In this document: in pieces, positions 28,782 through 35,335 of the stretch
How positions within the stretch are numbered: position 1 is the first letter of the stretch
How the letters are laid out: the number at the start of each line of letters is the position of its first letter
Source: JAPUDQ01 sp964462335
Lineage (GTDB): Bacteria > Patescibacteriota > Saccharimonadia > Saccharimonadales > Saccharimonadaceae
Length of the DNA: 35,335 nucleotides
NCBI GenBank assembly: GCA_964462335.1
Contig: CAYWYG010000006.1
Location: forward strand, 1-35,335
Direction: 5' to 3'
Notes under the pieces: generated by a model
What the model was told of the DNA's origin: nothing
Seen by the model: the letters and a program-made list of their open reading frames with translations, nothing else
The model's database searches: none
Program-made: the position numbers and the translations under genes

Positions 28782-29105
28782 TCACATCCGAATTTCAGCA
28801 TCACACCCAGCTGGCAAGCTGAGGTTTTGCAAGCTGTCGATCGTCTTGGGCGTTGCGCCAATGATATCAATGAGGCGTTTGTGAACGCGCATCTCAAACG
28901 CTTCGCCGCCTTTTTTGTAGACGTGCGGGCTCTTGACGACCGTGTAGGTACTGCGGCGTGTCGGCAACGGCACAGGACCGGCAATACTCGCACCAGTGCG
29001 AATCGCGGTGTCAATGATTTGCTTTGCTGATTGGTCGATCACCTTGTGATCGTAAGCTTTGAGGCGAATACGAATCCGCGGTGCGTCTTGTTTGGCGTCA
29101 GCCAT
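28782..29105 (-). CDS. rpsJ: 30S ribosomal protein S10
   Basis: 107 residues from the ATG at 29105 with AAGGAG 6 bases upstream. RIRIRLKAYDHKVIDQSAKQIIDTAIRTGASIAGPVPLPT is the uS10 signature. S10 also serves as NusE in antitermination. Unusually it is not the first gene of the rplC operon: the YtxH-like gene, four small genes on both strands and the metalloprotease and vanY-like pair lie between them. It has its own extended -10 promoter (29270-29275). Confidence 0.97.
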   Translation of the reverse strand: MADAKQDAPRIRIRLKAYDHKVIDQSAKQIIDTAIRTGASIAGPVPLPTRRSTYTVVKSPHVYKKGGEAFEMRVHKRLIDIIGATPKTIDSLQNLSLPAGCDAEIRM

Positions 29106-29269
29106 AGTCTGCTCCTTCTTAGTTGCAGGTGTAGTAAGTAGTGAATAGTACGGGAAAGCCACACACTATTACGACCACTATATACACTTTTTATGCTCCG
29201 TAACCTCTGCGAAAGACCAGTTGCGTTCTGCTTCGCCGAGTTCTCGGAGCGATTAGTAGTATGACACTC

Positions 29270-29275
29270 ATTATA
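29270..29275 (-). promoter_or_regulatory. Extended -10 of rpsJ
   Basis: TGGTATAAT on the minus strand; no convincing -35. Leader about 160 bases, containing a small CCGAG/CTCGG hairpin. Confidence 0.6.
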
Positions 29276-29291
29276 CCATGCTTTACACGTA

Positions 29292-29321
29292 TTGATAGAC
29301 CGTAGAATCTTTAGATAGTAT
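29292..29321 (+). promoter_or_regulatory. Promoter of the small gene at 29373
   Basis: TTGATA, an 18-base spacer and TAGTAT, divergent from the rpsJ promoter. The leader is about 45 bases and contains TAGGAG 7 bases before the GTG start. Confidence 0.55.
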
Positions 29322-29372
29322 ACAGTGAAGGTTCTTAGTGGTTAGACGCCATCTTAGGTTAGGAGTATTGTC

Positions 29373-29669
29373 GTGCAAGCGTCCGGAAGAATTGATCCCG
29401 AATCAATCGCATGTCGGTTGTTCGCAGTCGCCGACAACTGGTATACCAATGAGGCGAGCGGCCCAGATTCGACGAAAGTGATCTCAGTCCAGGTAGAACG
29501 ACATCTCATCGACGCCGAGCTATCGATGCTGGGTACGCTGATCGCGCAACGGATCAGTCACAGAGGCAAAGACTTCGCTCTCTCGCATTACCGTTCCAGC
29601 ACCGCATCCGGTAAGGAATACGTGTTCGCCCTCGTATATGCCCGAGAACACCCCCGCCCCACGAGTTGA
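29373..29669 (+). CDS. Small orphan protein
   Basis: 98 residues, start GTG with AGGAG at good spacing. Acidic, without membrane helix or signal peptide; no family recognised. The chain looks like a compact alpha/beta protein (ISVQVERHLIDAELSMLGTLIAQRI, then EYVFALVYAREH). It is the only gene between the divergent rpsJ promoter and a long perfect inverted repeat that starts 2 bases after its stop. The style (isolated, high-GC, followed by a strong palindrome) recalls the orphan gene at 14541-15143. Confidence 0.65.
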   Translation: MQASGRIDPESIACRLFAVADNWYTNEASGPDSTKVISVQVERHLIDAELSMLGTLIAQRISHRGKDFALSHYRSSTASGKEYVFALVYAREHPRPTS

Positions 29670-29671
29670 CC

Positions 29672-29713
29672 GCGAAACCCCGCCTGGTCCTCGGTGATCA
29701 GGCGGGGTTTCGC
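29672..29713 (+). repeat. Perfect 15-bp inverted repeat after the orphan gene
   Basis: GCGAAACCCCGCCTG (29672-29686) and its exact complement (29699-29713) with a 12-base loop. No T run follows, so it is not a standard intrinsic terminator, though it may still stop transcription or protect the 3' end. Confidence 0.7.
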
Positions 29714-29792
29714 ACGCTATGGAGGCAGTTGCTTTTTCTCGAGTAGTCAGGCATACTAACTGACATAAGCATTATAAACAGGGTAATCATCT

Positions 29793-30098
29793 ATGGCCAA
29801 AGCCGCAAAAAAACCAGTCAAAAAAACCGCTCCGAAGAAATCATCAGTTAAAAAATCAGTTCCCGCGCGAACAGCCGCGCCAAAACAAAAGGCGGTAAGT
29901 TTTGCGACAAAGAGTGAAGTGAAATTCATGCAAGCGCGCTTCAGTGAACAAACCGTATATTGGTTGATCATTGGTGCCGCCGTCATTGCGCTCGCCATCT
30001 GGGTCTTAGCGCTCCAAGTAAAGCTTGATGACATCTACGACCAGATTGACGCACAAAGCGCAAACAGTTTTGTTCCGCTCAAAAAATCTGCTCAATAG
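29793..30098 (+). CDS. Small basic single-pass membrane protein
   Basis: 101 residues. The N-terminal 45 residues are Ala/Lys/Pro-rich (KAAKKPVKKTAPKKSS...), histone-tail-like and probably nucleic-acid-binding or simply cytoplasmic. Residues about 60-79 form a membrane helix (YWLIIGAAVIALAIWVLALQ), with a short outer tail. Function unknown. A TATAAA lies about 15 bases upstream. A bidirectional terminator separates it from convergent tuf. Confidence 0.65.
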   Translation: MAKAAKKPVKKTAPKKSSVKKSVPARTAAPKQKAVSFATKSEVKFMQARFSEQTVYWLIIGAAVIALAIWVLALQVKLDDIYDQIDAQSANSFVPLKKSAQ

Positions 30099-30121
30099 TC
30101 TCGTAGTGCATGCCATATGCA

Positions 30122-30152
30122 AAAATTACCCCGCAACGTGCGGGGTAATTTT
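30122..30152. terminator. Bidirectional terminator between tuf and the 29793 gene
   Basis: AAAATTACCCCGC-AACGT-GCGGGGTAATTTT, a perfect 13-bp stem with A and T runs at both sides, between the convergent stop codons. Confidence 0.9.
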
Positions 30153-30169
30153 ATGGAGTCAGTGTTCGA

Positions 30170-31354
30170 TTACTTGGTGATCTTGGTCACGACACCAGCG
30201 CCCACGGTGCGGCCACCTTCGCGGATCGCGAAGCGCAGACCGTCGTCCATAGCGATCGGTGCAAGCAATTTTACCTTGAAGGTGACAGTGTCGCCAGGCA
30301 TAACCATCTCTTTGTCGGCTGGCAGCTCAACTTCACCCGTGACGTCGGTGGTACGGAAGTAAAACTGTGGTTTGTAGCCTTTGAAAAATGGTGTGTGACG
30401 GCCACCCTCTTCTTTGGTGAGGACGTAGACCTCAGCGTCAAACTCAGTGTGCGGCGTGATCGTGCCTGGTTTGGCGATGACCTGACCGCGCTCGATCTGT
30501 TCGCGCTCGATACCGCGGAGGAGAAGACCGGCGTTGTCGCCAGCTTGACCTTGGTCGAGGTTTTTCTTGAACGCTTCGATACCGGTGACAACTGATTTTT
30601 GCAAATCACGGATACCGACGATCTCAACTTCGTCGTTGAGTTTGACGATACCCTGCTCGATACGACCAGTCGCGACAGTACCACGACCTTTGATCGAGAA
30701 GACGTCTTCGATAGGCATGAGAAATGCTTTGTCGAGGTCACGTTTTGGCTCTTCGATGTAGTCATCCATCGCCTTGACGAGTTCCATGACCGCGTCTTCG
30801 TCAGCAGCTGAGCCTTCGAGGGCTTTGGTCGCAGAACCTTTGACGATTGGGGCGTTGTCGCCATCGAAACCGTTTTTGGTAAGCAATTCGCGGACGTCCA
30901 TCTCAACCAGCTCGACAAGCTCAGGATCAGCAAGATCCATCTTGTTGAGGAAGACGACGATCTTTGGCACGCCAACTTGGCGAGCGAGCAGCACGTGTTC
31001 GCGCGTCTGAGGCATAGGACCGTCAGCAGCGGAGACGACGAGGATCGCGCCGTCAACCTGAGCAGCACCGGTGATCATGTTTTTGACGTAGTCGGCGTGA
31101 CCAGGCATGTCGACGTGCGCGTAGTGACGCGTTTCGCTTTCATACTCTTGGTGTGAGGTCGCGATGGTGATACCGCGGGCTTTTTCCTCAGGCGCGTTGT
31201 CGATTTGGTCGTAAGCGACCGGTTTGTTGACGGCGCTTGGTAGTTTTTTGGCTAATACTGCGGTGATCGCTGCAGTCAAAGTCGTTTTACCGTGGTCGAC
31301 GTGACCCATAGTACCGACGTTGACGTGAGGCTTGCTTCGGTCAAAATCTGCCAT
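30170..31354 (-). CDS. tuf: Elongation factor Tu
   Basis: 394 residues, normal EF-Tu length. GTPase motifs: GHVDHGKT (17-24), DMPGHADY (82-89, the usual Cys replaced by Met) and NKMD (137-140). Domains II and III follow in the usual order. It carries aminoacyl-tRNA to the ribosome. It is monocistronic here: its own promoter (31434-31462) with a leader stem-loop upstream, a bidirectional terminator downstream. AGGAG lies about 13 bases before the ATG. Confidence 0.99.
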   Translation of the reverse strand: MADFDRSKPHVNVGTMGHVDHGKTTLTAAITAVLAKKLPSAVNKPVAYDQIDNAPEEKARGITIATSHQEYESETRHYAHVDMPGHADYVKNMITGAAQVDGAILVVSAADGPMPQTREHVLLARQVGVPKIVVFLNKMDLADPELVELVEMDVRELLTKNGFDGDNAPIVKGSATKALEGSAADEDAVMELVKAMDDYIEEPKRDLDKAFLMPIEDVFSIKGRGTVATGRIEQGIVKLNDEVEIVGIRDLQKSVVTGIEAFKKNLDQGQAGDNAGLLLRGIEREQIERGQVIAKPGTITPHTEFDAEVYVLTKEEGGRHTPFFKGYKPQFYFRTTDVTGEVELPADKEMVMPGDTVTFKVKLLAPIAMDDGLRFAIREGGRTVGAGVVTKITK

Positions 31355-31391
31355 AATGAGATTTGTACTCCTGTTAGTTAAGTTATTTCAT

Positions 31392-31421
31392 CGCGACGCG
31401 ACTTCAAAAAGAGGCGTCGCG
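31392..31421 (-). promoter_or_regulatory. Leader stem-loop of tuf
   Basis: CGCGACGC/GCGTCGCG, an 8-bp perfect stem around a 14-base AT-rich loop, in the middle of the tuf 5' leader. It could stabilise the abundant message. Confidence 0.5.
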
Positions 31422-31433
31422 CGCATGTAGTCA

Positions 31434-31462
31434 ATTATAGAGAATTATCGCCGTGCTGTAAA
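31434..31462 (-). promoter_or_regulatory. Promoter of tuf
   Basis: TTTACA, a 17-base spacer, TATAAT. Near-consensus, as expected for a highly expressed gene. Leader about 75 bases. Confidence 0.8.
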
Positions 31463-31481
31463 GAGTAGTCGGGCGATACAT

Positions 31482-31814
31482 TTAGTCGTACTGAAGCTTG
31501 ACGTCTAGTTTGTCGGCAAGCTGAAATATCCAGCGCTCCATACGAGCCTGTTGATGATCGCGTATAGCATTTTCTTGCAAGATATCCTCGATACGTTTCA
31601 TGTGAGTATCGAGTATATTGTAGATACGCTCGACATCTTGCTGCAGTTTCGTCACATCTTTGCACAACTCATCCTGGCCTTTGCGCAACTCATCCTGGCC
31701 CTTGCGCAACTCATTCTGGCCTTTTTCCAAACGGTCAAACCGCTTCTCGACACGATCAGCAAAGCTATTGAGCGCTTGCATGATGTCATTGGTCGTATAG
31801 TCTTGTGCGGGCAT
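31482..31814 (-). CDS. Coiled-coil protein with KGQxELR repeats
   Basis: 110 residues from the ATG at 31814, chosen because TATAAT lies 6 bases upstream. Almost entirely helical with heptad spacing. Residues about 30-55 contain three 7-residue repeats (EKGQNEL, RKGQDEL, RKGQDEL) that come from 21-base direct repeats. The rest reads VERIYNILDTHMKRIEDIL. It resembles small coiled-coil proteins often annotated as hypothetical or as S-layer/phage-like DUF1640 relatives; I cannot assign it. It sits between fusA and tuf, in its own transcription unit. Confidence 0.7.
   Translation of the reverse strand: MPAQDYTTNDIMQALNSFADRVEKRFDRLEKGQNELRKGQDELRKGQDELCKDVTKLQQDVERIYNILDTHMKRIEDILQENAIRDHQQARMERWIFQLADKLDVKLQYD
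31665..31727. repeat. Three 21-base direct repeats in the coiled-coil gene
   Basis: Units at 31665-31685, 31686-31706 and 31707-31727; the first two differ at one base, the third at a few more. They encode the KGQ(D/N)ELR heptads in register. The number of units could vary between strains. Confidence 0.8.
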
Positions 31815-31820
31815 GATTTT

Positions 31821-31826
31821 ATTATA
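31821..31826 (-). promoter_or_regulatory. -10 box of the coiled-coil gene
   Basis: TATAAT, 6 bases before the ATG at 31814; leaderless arrangement. Confidence 0.55.
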
Positions 31827-31861
31827 CGCGTTTTTAGACACGAAAAATACCGTAAAATGAG

Positions 31862-33952
31862 CTACTTTTTATTGCGTTTTTCGATGATCTCTTGGGCGAC
31901 GTTTGGTGGGACTTCCTCGTATTGGGCAAGCTCCATCGTGCTGGCGGCACGGCCTTGGCTCATACTGCGGATATCACCGGTGTAGCCAAACATGTTGGAA
32001 AGCGGCACGTAGGCTTTGACGAGTTTGGCACCGGCCATGAGGTCTTCCATCGCCTCGATGCGGCCACGGCGCGAGTTGAGGTCGCCGATCACATCACCCA
32101 TGAATTCTTCGGGAGTGGTTACTTCGACGTGCATGACGGGCTCGAGAAGGACTGGTTTGGCCTTCGGGATACCTTCTTTGACGGCCAAGACACCTGCGAG
32201 GTTGAAGGCGAGCTCACTGGAGTCGACATCGTGATAGCTTCCATCGTAGAGCGTCGCTTTGACACCGATCATCGGATAGCCCGCGATCACACCATTGCTG
32301 AGCGTGTCTTCGATACCTTTGCGAACTGGTTGGCGGTACTCCTGCGGGACTACACCACCCTTGATCTCGTCGACAAACTCAAAGCCCTCACCACTCTCGG
32401 TCGGCTCAAATTTGATCCAGACATCGCCGTATTGACCGCGTCCACCAGATTGTTTGGCGTGTTTACCCTGGGCCTGCGCGACACCGCGGATCGTCTCTCG
32501 GAATGCCACCTGCGGCTCACCGACATTGGCCTCGACTTTGAATTCACGCTTCATACGGTCGATCAGGATCTCGAGGTGAAGCTCGCCCATGCCCGACATG
32601 ATCGTCTGGCCGGTTTCATCATCAGTGTGGATACGGAACGTCGGGTCTTCTTCGGCGAGGCGCTGGAGAGCGATGCCCATCTTCTCTTGGTCAGCTTTGG
32701 ACTTTGGCTCGACAGCGATGCTGACAGGCGGATCCTGAAACGTGATACCTTCGAGAGCGATCGGGTGTGCGACGTCAGATAGCGTGTGACCAGTAAAGGT
32801 ACTCTTGAGACCCACAACTGCGGCAATATCACCTGCGGCGATGCGATCGATATCTTCACGTTTGTCAGCATGCATACGCACGATGCGGCCGACGCGTTCT
32901 TTTTCACCTGTCGTCGTATTGAGGACATAGCTACCTGCTGTCAGGACGCCCGAATAGACGCGGACAAAGATGAGACGGCCGACAAATGGATCAGTTGCGA
33001 TCTTGAATGCGAGGGCTGCCATCGGCTCGGTGTCGGCTGGTTTGCGACTGACTTCTTCGCCAGTTTTTGGGTTTTTTCCCCAGATCGCATCGACATCAAG
33101 CGGGCTCGGTAGGTAGTCGACCATGAGGTCGAGAACCTTTTCGACGATGACACCACGACCATCGCCACCAGTCACGAGGAAGAAATCGCCCGCGAGAACG
33201 CGTTTTCTGAGTGCGCCTTTGAGCTCATCGACACTGATCGCATCTTCACCGTGCTCAAAAAACTTCTCCATGAGCACATCATCGGCTTCGACCGCAGCTT
33301 CAACGAGGAGGCTACGGGCATTTTTAGCCTTTTCCTGCATGTCTGCAGGTATATCACCAATTATTAGCTCATGATCATGATACTCGTTGTAGGTGTAGGC
33401 TTTCATGTCGATCAGGTCGACAACACCATTGATCGTCTTTTCAAAACCAATTGGCAGGTGGACCGGTAAGGCATGTTTGCTCAGGCGGTTATGGATGCTC
33501 TCGAGCGACTTGTAGAAATCACCGCCGATCTGGTTGATCTTGTTGATGAAACAGATACGTGGCACGTTGTATTTGTTCGCTTGGCGCCAGACTGTCTCGG
33601 ATTGCGCCTCGACACCCATCTTGCCATCAAAGACTGTAACCGCACCATCGAGGACACGGAGACTACGCTCCACCTCGGCGGTAAAGTCGATATGACCCGG
33701 CGTATCGATGATATTGATCTTGTGATCTTTCCAAAAACTCGTCACCGCGGCACTGGTGATCGTGATACCGCGCTCACGCTCCTGCTCCATCCAGTCGGTC
33801 GTCGTGTCGCCTTCATGAACTTCACCGATCTTGTGCGAGATACCGGTGCGGTAGAGGATACCTTCGGTTGTCGTAGTTTTGCCTGCATCGATATGCGCGA
33901 TGATACCGACATTGCGGTATTGTTTGAGCGGGACGTCTTTGACTGCTGCCAT
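31862..33952 (-). CDS. fusA: Elongation factor G
   Basis: 696 residues, full-length five-domain EF-G that drives translocation. G1 AHIDAGKT (19-26), G3 DTPGHIDF (83-90). The G4 motif reads NKIN (137-140) where almost all EF-Gs have NKxD: the aspartate that reads the guanine base is Asn here (codon AAC). Domain IV-V sequences (GRGQYGDVWIKFEP, MEDLMAGAKLVKAYVPLSNMFGY) are normal, so the protein is surely functional. It is separated from rpsG by an unknown gene and has its own TACAAT box (34026-34031). Confidence 0.98.
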   Translation of the reverse strand: MAAVKDVPLKQYRNVGIIAHIDAGKTTTTEGILYRTGISHKIGEVHEGDTTTDWMEQERERGITITSAAVTSFWKDHKINIIDTPGHIDFTAEVERSLRVLDGAVTVFDGKMGVEAQSETVWRQANKYNVPRICFINKINQIGGDFYKSLESIHNRLSKHALPVHLPIGFEKTINGVVDLIDMKAYTYNEYHDHELIIGDIPADMQEKAKNARSLLVEAAVEADDVLMEKFFEHGEDAISVDELKGALRKRVLAGDFFLVTGGDGRGVIVEKVLDLMVDYLPSPLDVDAIWGKNPKTGEEVSRKPADTEPMAALAFKIATDPFVGRLIFVRVYSGVLTAGSYVLNTTTGEKERVGRIVRMHADKREDIDRIAAGDIAAVVGLKSTFTGHTLSDVAHPIALEGITFQDPPVSIAVEPKSKADQEKMGIALQRLAEEDPTFRIHTDDETGQTIMSGMGELHLEILIDRMKREFKVEANVGEPQVAFRETIRGVAQAQGKHAKQSGGRGQYGDVWIKFEPTESGEGFEFVDEIKGGVVPQEYRQPVRKGIEDTLSNGVIAGYPMIGVKATLYDGSYHDVDSSELAFNLAGVLAVKEGIPKAKPVLLEPVMHVEVTTPEEFMGDVIGDLNSRRGRIEAMEDLMAGAKLVKAYVPLSNMFGYTGDIRSMSQGRAASTMELAQYEEVPPNVAQEIIEKRNKK

Positions 33953-34025
33953 AGTAGTAATTTTGATCCTTTATAGATTATGTAATGTCACTTTTTTGAG
34001 CATCAAAAAAGAGGTGTTGGTGACT

Positions 34026-34031
34026 ATTGTA
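34026..34031 (-). promoter_or_regulatory. Extended -10 of fusA
   Basis: TGTTACAAT, about 75 bases before the ATG, the same nonamer as in the rplC promoter. The leader contains a CACCTCTTTTTT...AAAAAAGTG fold-back at about 33989-34017. Confidence 0.5.
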
Positions 34032-34160
34032 ACAGATTACTCATGGAACTACCAGCATAATGACTATGAGGTAAGCGACTAACGAGATTACGATTTTGAC
34101 TCATATAAAAATAATTTGAACCTGACGAGCTGAGGGTTCCCTGCAGCATCATCGGACAAT

Positions 34161-34814
34161 CTACCCCGTCAAATTTCTCAAAGCCTGATCCCAGTCAATT
34201 GGTTGCTGTGACGGCGCATTTAATTCTCTTTCAAATTTATTAAGAGCAAGCGCATGTCGCCTAGCAAGTCTTTCGGCAAAAGAGCTTTCTGCGCTAATAA
34301 CCATAATACCCGCTCCTATACGATAGTACCGTCGCAGATATGCTTTTGGTACTAGTTCATCTTCTTGTGCTTCTAGCCAGTCTGTTACCTCTCGGCCTAT
34401 ACGTGTCAATCCCTGTTCGCCACGCTCGATCAGAATCCGAGCAGCTTCATGTGTTTGATCTATCTCATCATATTCCGGGGGAACATCTATGCGGATTGGG
34501 TGTCTGATTATATCTGCAACGGTAACTTGTTCTGGTTTATAACTTTCCCTAGCAAGCAGAATTCCGGCTGTGCCACCTAAGCCGACTGCGCGACGCATGT
34601 CAGGAACGTGAAACATTGATTTTTCGAGCGTTCGATCATAGGGGTTAAGAATGTCTGCAATACGGCCAAGGTTTATTTTGACAGCACCATGGCCATATCC
34701 ATCGAACGTCCTACGCACAATCTCAGCCGGTGTCGAAGGCAGCATAGACTGGTCAAAACTTCGCATTCCATTGAGATAATCATCGGTCGCAAGATGTTCG
34801 CTGCGGTCCGCCAT
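34161..34814 (-). CDS. Unknown protein inserted between rpsG and fusA
   Basis: 217 residues; no family recognised. Mostly helical and charged, with no membrane helix or signal peptide. A central part (GLGGTAGILLARESYKPEQVTVADIIRHPIRI) and a C-terminal helix region with a possible coiled coil (ERLARRHALALNKFERELN). The ATG lies 3 bases after the rpsG stop, with GAGG 7 bases upstream, so it is translated with rpsG. Its base composition is more AT-rich than rpsG and fusA. In the normal str operon rpsG is followed directly by fusA, so this is an insertion of unknown purpose. Confidence 0.7.
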   Translation of the reverse strand: MADRSEHLATDDYLNGMRSFDQSMLPSTPAEIVRRTFDGYGHGAVKINLGRIADILNPYDRTLEKSMFHVPDMRRAVGLGGTAGILLARESYKPEQVTVADIIRHPIRIDVPPEYDEIDQTHEAARILIERGEQGLTRIGREVTDWLEAQEDELVPKAYLRRYYRIGAGIMVISAESSFAERLARRHALALNKFERELNAPSQQPIDWDQALRNLTG

Positions 34815-34817
34815 ATC

Positions 34818-35297
34818 CTATCCTCGGGCAAAGTGCGCAAAGGCGCGGTTGGCTTCGGCCATGCGGTGCGTATCTTCTTTCTTTTTGAACGCAGCACCGG
34901 CTTCGTTGTAGGCGTCGACAATCTCAGCTGCGAGGCGCTCGTTGTACGGCATGCCCGCGCGCGCACGTGCTGACTGCACCAGCCACATGAAGGCGTAGTG
35001 TTGCTGTCGATGTCCCTGGATCGGGAATGGGATCTGGTAGTTCGCACCACCGACGCGTCGAGATTTCACCTCAAAGTTCGGCTGTATGTTACGAAATGCT
35101 TTCTCGAACACCTCAAGCGGCTCTTCGCTCTTGAGTTTCTTGGCCGCGATTTCGAGAGCGCTGTAGACGGCCTTTTCAGCGACATGCTTTTTGCCGTCGA
35201 GCATCGATTTGTTGATCAGGCGCTGTACGAGTACTGACTGGTATTTGCGGTCAGGGTTTAGCTTGCGCTGTAGTTTCTTGGTAACTTTACGAGGCAT
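34818..35297 (-). CDS. rpsG: 30S ribosomal protein S7
   Basis: 159 residues, normal for uS7. MPRKVTKKLQRKLNPDRKYQSVLVQRLINKSMLDGKK and RRVGGANYQIPFPI are diagnostic. S7 organises the 3' domain of 16S rRNA at the E site and in E. coli represses the str operon. AAGGAG lies in the GCAAC/GTTGC hairpin of a family A element that runs out of the window. rpsL, expected upstream, would lie beyond the window end. Confidence 0.98.
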   Translation of the reverse strand: MPRKVTKKLQRKLNPDRKYQSVLVQRLINKSMLDGKKHVAEKAVYSALEIAAKKLKSEEPLEVFEKAFRNIQPNFEVKSRRVGGANYQIPFPIQGHRQQHYAFMWLVQSARARAGMPYNERLAAEIVDAYNEAGAAFKKKEDTHRMAEANRAFAHFARG

Positions 35298-35335
35298 TAC
35301 GCAACTCCTTTCGTCGTTGCAATGTTCAGTTTACA
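35298..35335 (-). repeat. Start of a family A element upstream of rpsG
   Basis: The 38 bases up to the window end are identical to 8168-8205, the beginning of the element upstream of rplQ, including the hairpin with the ribosome site (35301-35305 and 35316-35320). Confidence 0.75.

Noticed and set aside
31892..32782. Plus-strand frame of 296 codons opposite fusA
   Set aside because: Antisense shadow in a codon-biased gene; no start signal.

Overview
The window looks like a piece of a Patescibacteria (CPR) chromosome, most probably Candidatus Saccharibacteria (TM7). Evidence: a compact S10-spc-alpha ribosomal protein cluster, no rpmD (L30) between rpsE and rplO, a cysteine-free L36 and S14, TGA used as an ordinary stop (which argues against the code-25 CPR lineages), and a secreted DUF3152-type metalloprotease typical of Actinobacteria and Saccharibacteria. 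The phylum call is inference.

Layout. 1-1.1 kb: a minus-strand tRNA block (Thr-GGU, Tyr, Thr-UGU) in which both tRNA-Thr genes are preceded by partial copies of their own 5' halves. 1.1-6.6 kb: housekeeping genes (TPR protein, DNA polymerase III delta'-like, RluA-type pseudouridine synthase, trpS, a divergent lipid kinase) and a gene broken by two frameshifts. 6.7-24.8 kb: the ribosomal/transcription/secretion cluster, all on the minus strand. In transcription order it runs L3 L4 L23 L2 S19 L22 S3 L16 L29 S17 L14 L24 L5 S14 S8 L6 L18 S5 L15 / small orphan gene / SecY / 1.6 kb without a convincing gene / IF-1 L36 S13 S11 S4 RpoA L17 L13 S9. adk and map, expected between secY and infA, are absent. 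25-30 kb: an accessory block of cell-surface and small membrane genes that separates rpsJ from rplC. 30-35.3 kb: tuf, a coiled-coil gene, fusA, an unknown gene and rpsG (str cluster).

The most unusual content is between the genes. Nearly every gap in the ribosomal cluster is filled by degenerate heptanucleotide tandem repeats. Their sequences differ from gap to gap, but the 7-bp period is kept. Often two heptamer arrays face each other and are complementary, giving hairpin-like elements that run from a stop codon to the next Shine-Dalgarno. Two element families recur (A: L17/RpoA, S3/L22, S19/L2, upstream of S7; B: S11/S4, L36/S13, L16/S3). One pair of family A copies is about 130 bp long with only two differences. 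Heptamers have also entered the coding tails of L4 and L17 and the start of L24.

Other points: many non-ribosomal genes have a -10 box only 5-8 bases before the start codon, implying leaderless mRNAs; a hairpin-dense region lies between infA and secY, with a multi-branched RNA candidate at 12243-12352; and EF-G carries NKIN instead of NKxD in its G4 motif. Everything here comes from reading the sequence; no database search or folding program was run.
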